DNA from: Thermosynechococcaceae cyanobacterium MS004
GTDB taxonomy: Bacteria > Cyanobacteriota > Cyanobacteriia > Thermosynechococcales > Thermosynechococcaceae
Direction of reading: 5' to 3'
Assembly (NCBI GenBank): GCA_022402525.1
Contig: JAKRSB010000089.1
Span: 124,001-188,000, forward strand
DNA length: 64,000 nt
This document shows, piece after piece, positions 17,228 to 26,653 of this stretch. The position numbers were made by a program, and so were the translations under genes. Under the pieces are notes generated by a model. It had not been told where the DNA came from and made no database searches. It saw only the letters and a program-made list of their open reading frames with translations. Every line of letters begins with the position of its first letter. Position 1 is the stretch's first letter.

Positions 17228-18847
17228 TTAAAGCAGCGTTGGGAACAAATTTCTAGGGCTGTCTGGCACCCATTGCTCATATTTTTGCATTGCACAAGCC
17301 AGGATGTCTGAATTGAGCCAGGTCTTTAGCCATGCCTGAAGATGCGGCCAAGACTGAATGCCAAACCAATCGGCATCCGCCAGCATAAACTGGCGAACAA
17401 ACGGCGCGATCGCCATATCGGCTAGGGCTCGACGACTGCCAAAGAGATAAGGTGTCGAGCTGAGCTGTTCATCGAGCTGAGCAAGATACTTTGCACCCTC
17501 AGCGCGATGCATCTGAGCATCTGCACCGGGGTAGCGCGCAGCGTATTTGTAGCGATCTAGATGATGCTTAAACACTGAATCACACTGGGCAATGAGCGCC
17601 AGCATTTCTGCCTGGGTGCTGACCTCTGGCGTCAGCCAACCCTCCGGGTCATGGCGCTCTAAAGCCCACTGCATAATGTCGAGACTTTCTTCTAGCACAG
17701 AGCCATTCGGCTTCACCAATACCGGAACAGTCCCCTTTGGTGAAACCGCTAGCAGTTCCTGGGGCTTATCTCGCAGAATAACCTCGCGCAATTCACAGAT
17801 CTGGCCGCTCGCCGCTAGGGCTAGGCGCGATCGCATTGCATAGGGGCAGCGTCGAAAGGAATATAAAATCGGGTATTCTGCCAAATTCTCACCATGAATC
17901 TTCTCTGGGGTCTGCACAACATCCTCCGACCCAATATGAACCTGCCCAATATGCACTTGGTTGCGGCGGCGTGCTAACTCGACTTGCCGCTGCCGCTCTG
18001 CAAAGGCTTTCTGCTGCGCCTCCGTCTTTTGTCCATAGCAAGTGGGGCAGCTCACGCCCTCCACAAACAGCTCAGAGGCTTTATCTGCCGCACTAATAGG
18101 GTTGCGACAGGCACGGCAGAGTTCATAATTACCCGGCTGGAGGCCATGCACCACCGTCACCCGCTCATCAAAAACAAAGCACTCGCCTTCCCAAAGGCTT
18201 TCGGTTTCTGGAACCGTTTCGAGATACTTTAAGATGCCGCCCTCTAGGTGATAAACCTCTTCAAACCCCTCGCTGCGCAGAAACGCCGTAGATTTTTCAC
18301 AGCGAATACCGCCAGTACAGAACATGGCAACCTTTGGCTTTTGTCGGAGCGCAGCCGCTTGCCTCAGCCAGTCCGGCAGCTCAGAGAAGCTTTTAGTTTG
18401 GGGATTTATGGCTCCTCTAAACGTCCCCACAGAAACTTCATAGTCATTGCGCGCATCCACAACCACCACATCGGGGTCCGTGAGTAACGCATTCCAGTCT
18501 TCTGGTTTGACGTACTGTCCTGCCATTTTTGCAGGATCAATACCGGGCACTCCCATAGTCACAATTTCCCGCTTCAGCCGAACCTTTATTCGGTAAAAGG
18601 GCAGCTTGTTTGTGGAGGATTCTTTGTGGGTTAAATCCGCCAGACGCGGATCTTGCCGCAGAAAAGCCAAGACTCGATAAACGTTCTCCGGCAATCCGGC
18701 AATCGTGCCATTAATGCCCTCGGCTGCCAGTAAAATCGTGCCTTTGACGTTATTTTCTTGGCAGCAGGCCAAGAGCGGTGCCTGAAGCGCCTCAAAATCT
18801 GATAGTTCAACAAATTTATAGAGCGCAGCCGTTAGAAAAACAGTCAT
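17228..18847 (-). CDS. TrhO-type tRNA uridine hydroxylase fused to a glutathione S-transferase domain
   Basis: This is a 539-residue two-domain protein. Residues 1-285 match TrhO (YceA/UPF0176), which makes 5-hydroxyuridine at tRNA position 34. The rhodanese loop is CTGGIRCEKS with Cys177 and Cys183, and C-terminal Cys pairs (CRACRNP, CPTC) follow. A short linker contains a duplicated QVHIG. Residues about 320-539 are a GST: the thioredoxin-like half starts YPILYSFRRCPYAMRSRLALAASG, and the helical half ends LQAWLKTWLNSD. CPYAMR-type GSTs exist as separate small proteins. How the GST half serves the hydroxylase is unknown; a thiol/redox role is one guess. Both halves look intact and the frame is continuous. 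Confidence 0.88.
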   Translation of the reverse strand: MTVFLTAALYKFVELSDFEALQAPLLACCQENNVKGTILLAAEGINGTIAGLPENVYRVLAFLRQDPRLADLTHKESSTNKLPFYRIKVRLKREIVTMGVPGIDPAKMAGQYVKPEDWNALLTDPDVVVVDARNDYEVSVGTFRGAINPQTKSFSELPDWLRQAAALRQKPKVAMFCTGGIRCEKSTAFLRSEGFEEVYHLEGGILKYLETVPETESLWEGECFVFDERVTVVHGLQPGNYELCRACRNPISAADKASELFVEGVSCPTCYGQKTEAQQKAFAERQRQVELARRRNQVHIGQVHIGSEDVVQTPEKIHGENLAEYPILYSFRRCPYAMRSRLALAASGQICELREVILRDKPQELLAVSPKGTVPVLVKPNGSVLEESLDIMQWALERHDPEGWLTPEVSTQAEMLALIAQCDSVFKHHLDRYKYAARYPGADAQMHRAEGAKYLAQLDEQLSSTPYLFGSRRALADMAIAPFVRQFMLADADWFGIQSWPHLQAWLKTWLNSDILACAMQKYEQWVPDSPRNLFPTLL

Positions 18848-19228
18848 CTTGATTGGCGAAAGAGAATCTGTGGGACAAAAACCTAAAGTCTAGACGGAAG
18901 GACAGAGAAGCTGTATTAATGCTCCAAATCCGGACTTCTTGGAGCTGAAGTCTTTCAGCGATAGGACATCTTGGCCGATAAAAGCGATCGATACGCCCGA
19001 TCCCCAGCGCTCATGACGAGATATCTCGTAAGCATGAAGAAGCTTAAATAAGTATTACGAATTTTCTATCGAATTGTGTCAGATCGAGCTTCAGGGAAGG
19101 GTTTACGCCCTTTTCTTTGTTACAACCACTGATAGGCAAAGTAATATCGTAGCCGGATCTAGTAGCCGAATCTATGGGCTATCGTCTGCTGACCATCATC
19201 TGTTGACCATCGTAGGAGTTTCGATTGC
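18848..19228. other. Divergent promoter region between the TrhO-GST gene and chlH
   Basis: The 381 bases separate two divergent starts and must hold both promoters, though no clear box can be named. Weak direct repeats are present near 19140-19215 (TAGCCGGATCTAG / TAGCCGAATCTAT, and GACCATCATCTGTTGACCATC). No coding frame is credible. Confidence 0.45.
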
Positions 19229-22200
19229 ATGTTCACTCACGTCAATTCTGCCATTCGGCGTGTCGTTCCAGAGGATATTAAGGGACGAGCTTTGATGAGG
19301 GTGGTCTATGTGGTGTTAGAGCCTCAGTATCAAAGTTCCATTACCTCGGCTGCGACCGAAATTAACCGCAACAATCCCAATCTAGCGGTGGAGCTGAATG
19401 GGTATCTAATTGAAGAACTGCGATCGCCCGAAAACTATGCGGCTTTTGAAGCAGATATGGCTCAGGCCAATATCTTCATTGGCTCCCTGATTTTCCTGGA
19501 AGATATGGCGGATAAGCTGGTGGCTGCCGTCGAGCCTCACCGCGATCGCCTGGATGCGGCGGTGGTGTTTCCCTCCATGCCCCAGGTCATGCGTCTGAAC
19601 AAAATGGGTAGCTTCTCCCTGTCTCAGATTGGACAGTCCAAGAGCATGATTTCCCAATTCATGAAGAAGCGGAAGGAAGCTTCTGGAGCTGGGTTTCAGG
19701 ACGCCATGCTGAAGCTGCTGCGCACTTTGCCAACGGTCTTGAAATACCTGCCGATGGATAAGGCCCAAGACGCCCGCAATTTCATGCTGAGCTTCCAGTA
19801 TTGGCTGGGCGGGTCGCCAGAAAACCTCGAAAACTTTTTGCTGATGCTGGCCGATAAGTACGTCTTCAAAGGCGGCAGCATCCGCGTGACGAAAAATGGC
19901 GAGGTGCTAGACTACCAGGAGCCTGTCACCTACCCCGACATTGGCATTTGGCATCCCCTCGCGCCAGAAATGTTTGAAGACCTCCGCGAGTACCTCAACT
20001 GGTTTAGCTCCCGTCGCGATATCTCTGCCGACCTCAAAGACCCGCTGGTCACCACGGTGGGGTTAATCCTGCAGCGCACGCACCTTGTGACAGGAGACGA
20101 TGCCCATTACGTGGCGATCGTGCAGGAGCTAGAATCCTTGGGGGCGCGAGTGATTCCGGTGTTTGCGGGAGGGCTAGACTTTTCTAAGCCCGTAGATGCC
20201 TTTTTCTTTGATCCGATCACAGGCTCAACCATCGTAGATGCCGTGGTTTCATTGACGGGGTTTGCGCTAGTGGGTGGCCCTGCCCGACAGGATCATCCCA
20301 AGGCGATCGAAACCCTCAAAAGGCTGAACCGCCCCTACATGGTGGCATTGCCCTTAGTGTTCCAGACCACGGAAGAGTGGGAAAACAGCGACTTAGGGCT
20401 GCACCCCATTCAGGTGGCGCTCCAGATTGCAATTCCTGAACTGGATGGCGCAATTGAACCCATTATTCTTTCAGGGCGGGACGGCACCACGGGCAAGTCT
20501 ATTGCCCTGCAAGACCGCATCGAGATTGTGGCGCAGCGCGCCATGAAGTGGGCGAACCTCCGCCGCAAGCCCAAGTTAAATAAGAAAGTTGCTATTACGG
20601 TCTTCAGCTTCCCTCCAGACAAAGGCAATGTAGGCACAGCGGCCTACCTGGACGTCTTTGGGTCTATCTATAAAGTATTAGAAGCCCTGAAGCACAACGG
20701 CTACGACCTGCCAGAGCTGCCCGAAAGTGCTGAGGTCTTGATGCAGGAAGTGCTCCATGACGCCCAGGCCAAGTACAGCAGCCCTGAGCTAAACATTGCC
20801 CACCGGATGTCCGTGCGAGAGTACGAAGCCCTAACGCCCTATTCCAAGCGCCTCGAAGAAAACTGGGGGCCACCTCCGGGCCAACTCAACAGCGACGGGC
20901 AAAACCTGCTGATTTTTGGGAAGCACTACGGCAATGTCTTTATTGGGGTACAGCCTACCTTTGGCTATGAAGGCGACCCCATGCGCCTATTATTTTCGCG
21001 CTCGGCCAGCCCCCATCACGGCTTTGCGGCTTACTACACCTATCTGAACCAGGTCTGGGGTGCGGACGCAGTGCTTCACTTCGGCACCCACGGCTCTTTA
21101 GAGTTTATGCCTGGGAAACAAATGGGCATGTCGGCAGACTGCTACCCCGATACACTCATCGGCAATATCCCTAACCTCTACTACTACGCCGCCAATAACC
21201 CCTCGGAAGCCACGATCGCCAAGCGGCGCAGCTATGCCAACACCATTAGCTACCTCACGCCCCCTGCTGAAAATGCCGGGCTATATAAGGGACTCAAGGA
21301 ACTGGGCGAACTGATTGCCTCTTACCAAACCCTTAAGGATGGCGGACGGGGTGTAGCCATCGCCAATTCAGTCATTGAGCAGTGCCGCATCGTCAACCTG
21401 GACAAAGACATCACGCTGCCAGAAGTGGATGCGAAGGAGCTGACTCAAGACGAGCGCGACACCCTCATTGGCAAGGTCTACATCAAGCTGATGGAGATTG
21501 AGTCAAGACTGCTGCCCTGCGGCCTGCACGTGATTGGCAAGCCACCCACTGCCGAAGAAGCGATCGCCACCCTGGTCAATATCGCCAGCCTAGAGCGCAA
21601 GGAAGAAGGAATTCTCAGCCTACCGCGCCTCATTGCCGAGAGCGTAGGACGGGATATGGAAGAGATCTATCACAACAGCGATCGCGGCCATCTCGAAGAT
21701 GTCCAGCTCCTGAACGACATTACTCAGGCTACCCGTGCCGCCGTGGCGGCCCTGGTGCAGGAGCAGGTCAACGCTGAAGGTCGCGTGGAGAAAGTTTCAA
21801 TTCTGAACTTTTTCAACATGGGGCGCAAAGAGCCTTGGGTTGAAGCCCTTCATCAGTTGGGCTACAAAAACATCACCAGCGAGTCCATGAAACCTCTGGT
21901 GGAATACCTAGAGTTTTGCCTCAAGCAGGTGGTAGCGGACAACGAGCTGGGCGCGCTGCTTAAAGCCCTAGAAGGCGAATATATTCTCCCCGGCCCAGGC
22001 GGCGACCCGATCCGCAACCCAGACGTGCTGCCCACAGGCAAGAACATGCACGCCCTCGACCCTCAGTCTATTCCCACTACCGCCGCCATTCAGTCTGCCA
22101 AGGTAGTTGTGGATCGGCTACTGGAGCGTCAGAAACTCGACAACGGCGGGGCTTGGCCAGAAACCATCGCGATGGTGCTGTGGGGGACGGACAACATCAA

Positions 22201-23224
22201 AACCTATGGTGAGTCCTTGGCTCAGGTGATGTGGATGGTGGGTGCTTGCCCCATGCCCGACTCCTTAGGCCGCATCAACAAAATTAAGCTGCTGTCCTTA
22301 GAAGAGCTGGGCCGCCCCCGCATTGACGTGGTGGTGAACTGCTCTGGGGTATTCCGCGATTTGTTTATTAACCAAATGGCGCTGCTGGATCAGGCGGTCA
22401 AGATGGCAGCGGAAGCCGACGAGCCCCTAGAAATGAACTTTGTGCGCAAGCACGCCCTGAAGCAGGCCGAAGACATGGGAATTAATCTCAGGCAGGCCGC
22501 AACGCGGGTGTTCTCGAACGCCTCTGGTTCCTACTCATCTAACGTCAACCTTGCAGTGGAAAACAGCACTTGGGACAACGAAGCCGAACTGCAGGAGATG
22601 TACCTCTCTCGCAAGTCCTTCGCCTTCACCACCGACTCTCCCGGCACTATGGAGCAGTCTCGTGAACTGTTTGAAACCACCCTGAAGACGGTGGATGTTA
22701 CCTTCCAAAACCTGGATTCTTCAGAAATCAGCCTGACGGACGTGAGCCACTACTTTGACTCCGACCCCACCAAGCTGGTGTCCAGCCTCCGAGCCGACGG
22801 CAAAACCCCCACCTCCTTCATTGCCGATACCACCACGGCCAATGCCCAAGTGCGATCGCTTTCAGAAACGGTACGCTTAGACGCCCGCACCAAGCTCCTC
22901 AATCCCAAGTGGTATGAAGGAATGCTGAGCCACGGCTACGAAGGCGTTCGGGAGTTATCCAAGCGCCTAGTCAACACCATGGGCTGGTCAGCCACCGCAG
23001 GGGCCGTAGACAACTGGGTTTATGAAGATGTCAACACTACCTTCATTCAGGATGAGGACATGCGCGATCGCCTCAAAAACCTGAACCCGCACTCCTTCCG
23101 CAAAGTGGTTTCGACCCTTTTAGAAGTCAACGGTCGCGGCTACTGGGAAACCAGCGAAGAAAACCTCAACATGCTGCGCGATCTGTATCAAGAAATTGAA
23201 GATCGCATTGAGGGTGTTGAGTAA
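19229..23224 (+). CDS. chlH: Magnesium chelatase subunit H
   Basis: ChlH is the large porphyrin-binding subunit that, with the AAA+ subunits ChlI and ChlD, inserts Mg2+ into protoporphyrin IX, the first committed step of chlorophyll synthesis. At 1331 residues it has the usual length. The N-terminal domain ([19 protein letters not shown]..., [12 protein letters not shown]) is followed by the long CobN/Mg-chelatase region, with recognisable segments [19 protein letters not shown] (about 612-630), the conserved metal/porphyrin site neighbourhood, and [26 protein letters not shown] near the C-terminus. It stands alone on the plus strand. A 13-bp repeat array and a strong terminator follow it. 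Confidence 0.98.
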   Translation: MFTHVNSAIRRVVPEDIKGRALMRVVYVVLEPQYQSSITSAATEINRNNPNLAVELNGYLIEELRSPENYAAFEADMAQANIFIGSLIFLEDMADKLVAAVEPHRDRLDAAVVFPSMPQVMRLNKMGSFSLSQIGQSKSMISQFMKKRKEASGAGFQDAMLKLLRTLPTVLKYLPMDKAQDARNFMLSFQYWLGGSPENLENFLLMLADKYVFKGGSIRVTKNGEVLDYQEPVTYPDIGIWHPLAPEMFEDLREYLNWFSSRRDISADLKDPLVTTVGLILQRTHLVTGDDAHYVAIVQELESLGARVIPVFAGGLDFSKPVDAFFFDPITGSTIVDAVVSLTGFALVGGPARQDHPKAIETLKRLNRPYMVALPLVFQTTEEWENSDLGLHPIQVALQIAIPELDGAIEPIILSGRDGTTGKSIALQDRIEIVAQRAMKWANLRRKPKLNKKVAITVFSFPPDKGNVGTAAYLDVFGSIYKVLEALKHNGYDLPELPESAEVLMQEVLHDAQAKYSSPELNIAHRMSVREYEALTPYSKRLEENWGPPPGQLNSDGQNLLIFGKHYGNVFIGVQPTFGYEGDPMRLLFSRSASPHHGFAAYYTYLNQVWGADAVLHFGTHGSLEFMPGKQMGMSADCYPDTLIGNIPNLYYYAANNPSEATIAKRRSYANTISYLTPPAENAGLYKGLKELGELIASYQTLKDGGRGVAIANSVIEQCRIVNLDKDITLPEVDAKELTQDERDTLIGKVYIKLMEIESRLLPCGLHVIGKPPTAEEAIATLVNIASLERKEEGILSLPRLIAESVGRDMEEIYHNSDRGHLEDVQLLNDITQATRAAVAALVQEQVNAEGRVEKVSILNFFNMGRKEPWVEALHQLGYKNITSESMKPLVEYLEFCLKQVVADNELGALLKALEGEYILPGPGGDPIRNPDVLPTGKNMHALDPQSIPTTAAIQSAKVVVDRLLERQKLDNGGAWPETIAMVLWGTDNIKTYGESLAQVMWMVGACPMPDSLGRINKIKLLSLEELGRPRIDVVVNCSGVFRDLFINQMALLDQAVKMAAEADEPLEMNFVRKHALKQAEDMGINLRQAATRVFSNASGSYSSNVNLAVENSTWDNEAELQEMYLSRKSFAFTTDSPGTMEQSRELFETTLKTVDVTFQNLDSSEISLTDVSHYFDSDPTKLVSSLRADGKTPTSFIADTTTANAQVRSLSETVRLDARTKLLNPKWYEGMLSHGYEGVRELSKRLVNTMGWSATAGAVDNWVYEDVNTTFIQDEDMRDRLKNLNPHSFRKVVSTLLEVNGRGYWETSEENLNMLRDLYQEIEDRIEGVE

Positions 23225-23230
23225 TTAGGC

Positions 23231-23395
23231 TCATGAATAAGGCCCATGAATAAGGCCCATGAATAAGGCCCATGAATAAGGCCCATGAATAAAGCCCATG
23301 AATGAAGCCCATGAATAAGGCCCATGAATAAAGCCCATGAATGAAGCCCATGAATGAGATTCATTCATGAGGCTCATGAATCAGACCCATGAGTG
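23231..23395. repeat. 13-bp tandem repeat array downstream of chlH, about 12 units
   Basis: Units of CCCATGAATAAGG with a period of exactly 13 bases run from just after the chlH stop to the terminator. The first four or five are identical and later ones drift (AAAGCCCATGAATGAAG, then GAGGCTCATGAATCAG). The period is not a multiple of three, so the periodic minus-strand open frame is only a reflection of the repeat. This is the longest such array in the window. Confidence 0.92.
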
Positions 23396-23401
23396 AATAA
23401 G

Positions 23402-23440
23402 AAACAGGCCGCTCAGTTCTCTACTGAAGCGGCCTGTTTT
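23402..23440 (+). terminator. Rho-independent terminator of chlH
   Basis: An 11-base perfect stem AACAGGCCGCT / AGCGGCCTGTT is extended by an inner CAGT/ACTG pair and ends in TTTT. It is placed after the repeat array. Confidence 0.85.
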
Positions 23441-23677
23441 GTCAGAATTGAGGCCCATGATGAGAGCTGTAGGCGATCGCACCTTAAGAAAGACCGCTGC
23501 GATCGCGATCCTAGCCCCCCATTTTCCCCTAGCCCCCCATTTACCCCTAGCCCCTGATTGCGCCACTGATACCTCTGAGACAGTGTGTCAAAATAACTAT
23601 GTCAAAATAAAGCTCATGTCTTCCTTACGCCTTCGGGCCTAGAAGGCGAGCCATTTAGAGTTTAGGCCGTAGCACTC

Positions 23678-25279
23678 GTGATAGAAGTTGAAGTCCATCA
23701 GCGGCTGAGAGCGCTGCTGCGGGAACAAGGAGGAACCAACTGGCCACACCAGCTGACCGTTGCACGGCTGGTCGCGCGGGCGCTGCGGCTTCAGCGCAAT
23801 ACGCTGATGCAGGTCAGCAGTACGGCGGCTTACTTAGGTCAGTATCGGCTTAGCTACCTGGCGTCTCTCCTACTCTGGCCTGAAGCCGTGATTCTGGTCG
23901 CCACGCCAGAGGTGCAGCAAGCGCTCTGCCACATTGAGCTACCGCGCCTCAGAGAATGGCTACACCTCTCTAAACCTGTTTATCAAGGCATTGACTGCAT
24001 CCAAAAGAGCGCTTCAGGCATTACGCTACTGACGCCTCAAGAATGGCTAGGCCTTTATTTGGAAGAAGATCGCTCGTTTTCTGGCAATTCTGTCCCTCCA
24101 GGAATTCCCTTTGTCATTGATGGCGCAGAAAACCTAGAGGCTTGGACAGGCTCTTATCTGACCCAGGCGATCGCCCCATCAGACTGGGATCAGCTACTCT
24201 GGATCTGCCCTGCCCAGACAGAGATTATTCGAGATGCTCGTGCTGCCCTTACGCGCCGGCTGTTTCAGCATCCCGCCAATCCCTACGGCTGTGTTGCAGT
24301 GGATCGGCCAGAACGCGAAATTTTACAGCAGCTAGGGCAGCAGATCGCAGCAGACCACTTCGGCAAACGGCTGCCTGGAGCTTGGCGATCGCTCGCTTCT
24401 ACCCTAGACCCATCCCTAGACCCATCCCTAGCTCCCTCTCAAACTCAAGTCCTGGGGCAGTCTAACTTTATGATGTGGGCAGATCTTGATCGGGTGCAGG
24501 GCAGCTTCACCCTGCGAAGCGCCCCGGTTGAAGTGGGGTCTGTCTTGAAACACCTGTGGCAAAACCACACCACCATTTTGCTGAGCGGCATCCTGGATCT
24601 TGACCCTCAAGCCGAAACCTTTCGCCTCCAGACGGGGCTAGGGGATCTCACCTGCCTACAGTTTGCGACTGATCGCCAAAATGAAATTCTGACGCTATAC
24701 CTGCCCGATGGGGTGCCCATGCCCAATACCCCAGAATTTGCCCCCGCGCTTATGCATCATTTCCATCGACTCCTAACCCTCCCCTTTTCCACCGAAGTCT
24801 TTAGCGTCCTGATTGTGGACGACTTGCCCCTCAAGCAAAAAGTCGCCGCCATCCTCGCCGCTGAATTTGGCTCGCGGGTCAAGGTTGAGCGCACAGACTG
24901 TGCCGTAGGCAATATTCTGATCACGGGCTGGAGTTTTTGGCAGCAGGCTCAGCGGAGCCTTCCTCACCCCAATCGTTTGGCGATCGCCACCCTTCCCTTT
25001 CCCTCCCTCGAAAACCCTAAGGTGGCAGGGCGTGTAGCCTACTATAAGCAGCAGCGCCAAGACTGGTTTCGGCTCTACCTGCTGCCAGAAGCCCTCCAAA
25101 CCTTACAAAAAGCGATCGCCCCCCTCCGCACCCAGCCTAGCCTGCTGGCGCTCTTTGATAACCGAGTCCTGCATCGCACCTATGGTCAGCAAATCCTGTC
25201 CGTGCTGAGTCCCTATGCCCGCCTTGACTATCTCGACGAAACTGAATCGATCCTGATGCCACCCCATTGCTCCGTATAG
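23678..25279 (+). CDS. DinG-like helicase paralogue with degenerate ATPase motifs
   Basis: The 533 residues follow the XPD/DinG helicase layout, including the C-terminal HELICc2-like half: GLGDLTCLQFATDRQNEILTLYLPDG, ILITGWSFWQQAQ, LAIATLPFPSLENPKVAGRVAYYKQQRQDWFRLYLLPEALQTLQKAIAPLR. The N-terminal part HQLTVARLVARALRLQRNTLMQVSSTAAYLGQYRLSYL occupies the place of the Q and Walker A motifs, but no GxGKT is present. FVIDGAENL replaces the DEAH box. ATP hydrolysis by the normal site is thus doubtful. Similar proteins occur in other cyanobacteria (my recollection), so this may be a conserved non-canonical family. The start may be the GTG at 23678. An in-frame SLDPSLDPSLAPS duplication lies near residue 245. 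Confidence 0.72.
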   Translation: MIEVEVHQRLRALLREQGGTNWPHQLTVARLVARALRLQRNTLMQVSSTAAYLGQYRLSYLASLLLWPEAVILVATPEVQQALCHIELPRLREWLHLSKPVYQGIDCIQKSASGITLLTPQEWLGLYLEEDRSFSGNSVPPGIPFVIDGAENLEAWTGSYLTQAIAPSDWDQLLWICPAQTEIIRDARAALTRRLFQHPANPYGCVAVDRPEREILQQLGQQIAADHFGKRLPGAWRSLASTLDPSLDPSLAPSQTQVLGQSNFMMWADLDRVQGSFTLRSAPVEVGSVLKHLWQNHTTILLSGILDLDPQAETFRLQTGLGDLTCLQFATDRQNEILTLYLPDGVPMPNTPEFAPALMHHFHRLLTLPFSTEVFSVLIVDDLPLKQKVAAILAAEFGSRVKVERTDCAVGNILITGWSFWQQAQRSLPHPNRLAIATLPFPSLENPKVAGRVAYYKQQRQDWFRLYLLPEALQTLQKAIAPLRTQPSLLALFDNRVLHRTYGQQILSVLSPYARLDYLDETESILMPPHCSV

Positions 25280-25304
25280 GGCTTATCCTTGGCGGCAGTT
25301 GTCT

Positions 25305-26561
25305 TCATTCCGCTCTGTCCTCATCCCGCTCTGTCTTCAGCCATCGGGTTTGGGGCTTTATTAAAAAACGCCCATAGATCGGCAGCTTCCACAGTAAGTA
25401 CTGAGGAATCCCCCCCATAGACTGAATCGGCAGAACCTCTCGGCCAAATTTGTACCAGCCCAACCCAACACTCAGGCCAATCGCAAGCCCCGCGCTAAGC
25501 TCTAGCGCAAACAGTTCTGACCCAAACAGCTCTGACCCAAACAGTTCTGGTGCAAATAGCTGTGGCACAATGTGGCTCACCAGGTATAGCCCTAGATGCG
25601 CTCCCACTAAAAGGAGCCAGCCTAAAATAAAGAGCGACAGTGGCGGAATCGCCAAGTCTAAGCCCAAGATCAGAACATCCCGGCGAAGTTGAGTCAAGCC
25701 CACCCACAACAGTCGCGGCACCTGGGTCAAAATCATCTCCAAGTGTCCATGCTCCCAGCGCGATCGCTGACTGGTTGCAGCACCCCTTTGCATGAGACGT
25801 CCCTGCACCATAGACTCCGGCACGTAGTATGGCGCAGCCCCTTGAAGGGTAAAGTCGATGGTCAACTGCATATCGTCCACGGTTTTGTTGCCAGCCAGAT
25901 CAACGGTTTGCAGCAGGCCCCAAGGAAAAGCCATGCCAGAACCAGTCAACAGACAAGGCCAGCCTAAAGCCTTCATGCCGAGTGGTCGCACCAAATTTTT
26001 AAGGGTCAAGGCAAAGCCAGAGATCTCGTCGCGCAGGGTTGGAGCGTTCGGCGGATGCATTAGATAAGTGCTTTGTGCCGGACGCCCATTCCGCTGTACG
26101 GCGATCGCCAGCGAATCCAGGCTCCCCTGAGACACTTCACAATCCGCATCCACAATCACCACCACCTCAGGCGGGTCAGAGGCCAGCCTCTTTAGTCCGT
26201 AGTCTAGGGCATAGCCCTTCCCGCGCAAGGCCTCATTCTCTCGCACAAAAACCTCTGCGCCAGCGAGTTGGGCGACCTCAGCGGTGCAGTCCGTACAGTT
26301 ATCCGCAATGACCACAAGGCGATCGCCAGCATTAATCTGGGGCAGCAAGCACTCAAGGGTTTGGGCAATATCAGAAGCTTCATTATGGGCAGGCACCAAG
26401 ACCGCCAAGCGCGATCGCGCTTGACTGAGTCGCGCTTGCCTCGAAGGATTAGGCGCAACAGGAAGCGGGGATGATTGCCGAGCAGCAAGAATTTCGAGGA
26501 GCAACAGCAAAGATAGCCCTAAGACCCCACTGTCCAGAAGCCCCAATAGCCACAGAATCAT
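25305..26561 (-). CDS. Membrane-associated family 2 glycosyltransferase
   Basis: This 418-residue protein has one N-terminal membrane helix and a GT-A catalytic domain. LAVLVPAHNEASDIAQTL begins the domain (about 45). VVIVDADCEV (about 140) is the DxD metal/nucleotide-sugar site, VDDMQLTIDFTLQG contains the acceptor-side acidic residues, and SQRSRWEHG is the QxxRW-like motif of processive enzymes. Further membrane helices follow (about 290-390). An in-frame FAPELFGSELFGSELFALE duplication lies near the C-terminus (15-bp units at 25507-25566). The ATG at 26561 is preferred to a TTG 12 bases upstream. It follows the Wzc-like kinase gene by about 90 bases in an exopolysaccharide unit. The product is unknown. 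Confidence 0.85.
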   Translation of the reverse strand: MILWLLGLLDSGVLGLSLLLLLEILAARQSSPLPVAPNPSRQARLSQARSRLAVLVPAHNEASDIAQTLECLLPQINAGDRLVVIADNCTDCTAEVAQLAGAEVFVRENEALRGKGYALDYGLKRLASDPPEVVVIVDADCEVSQGSLDSLAIAVQRNGRPAQSTYLMHPPNAPTLRDEISGFALTLKNLVRPLGMKALGWPCLLTGSGMAFPWGLLQTVDLAGNKTVDDMQLTIDFTLQGAAPYYVPESMVQGRLMQRGAATSQRSRWEHGHLEMILTQVPRLLWVGLTQLRRDVLILGLDLAIPPLSLFILGWLLLVGAHLGLYLVSHIVPQLFAPELFGSELFGSELFALELSAGLAIGLSVGLGWYKFGREVLPIQSMGGIPQYLLWKLPIYGRFLIKPQTRWLKTERDEDRAE

Positions 26562-26653
26562 GTTTACGCCCAATGATCGTTCGGTTCAGCCACAGACCTT
26601 AGGGTTCCCAAGATGCTGGGACTTCATGAATACCAGCATCAATCATGAGGGCA

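Noticed and set aside
23166-23351. A minus-strand frame encoding a periodic Gly-Phe-Ile-His-Gly peptide
   Set aside because: It is produced entirely by the 13-bp tandem array after chlH; the peptide pattern is a by-product of the repeat.
23231-23395. Possible CRISPR array
   Set aside because: The 13-base units abut one another without spacers, so this is a plain tandem repeat.
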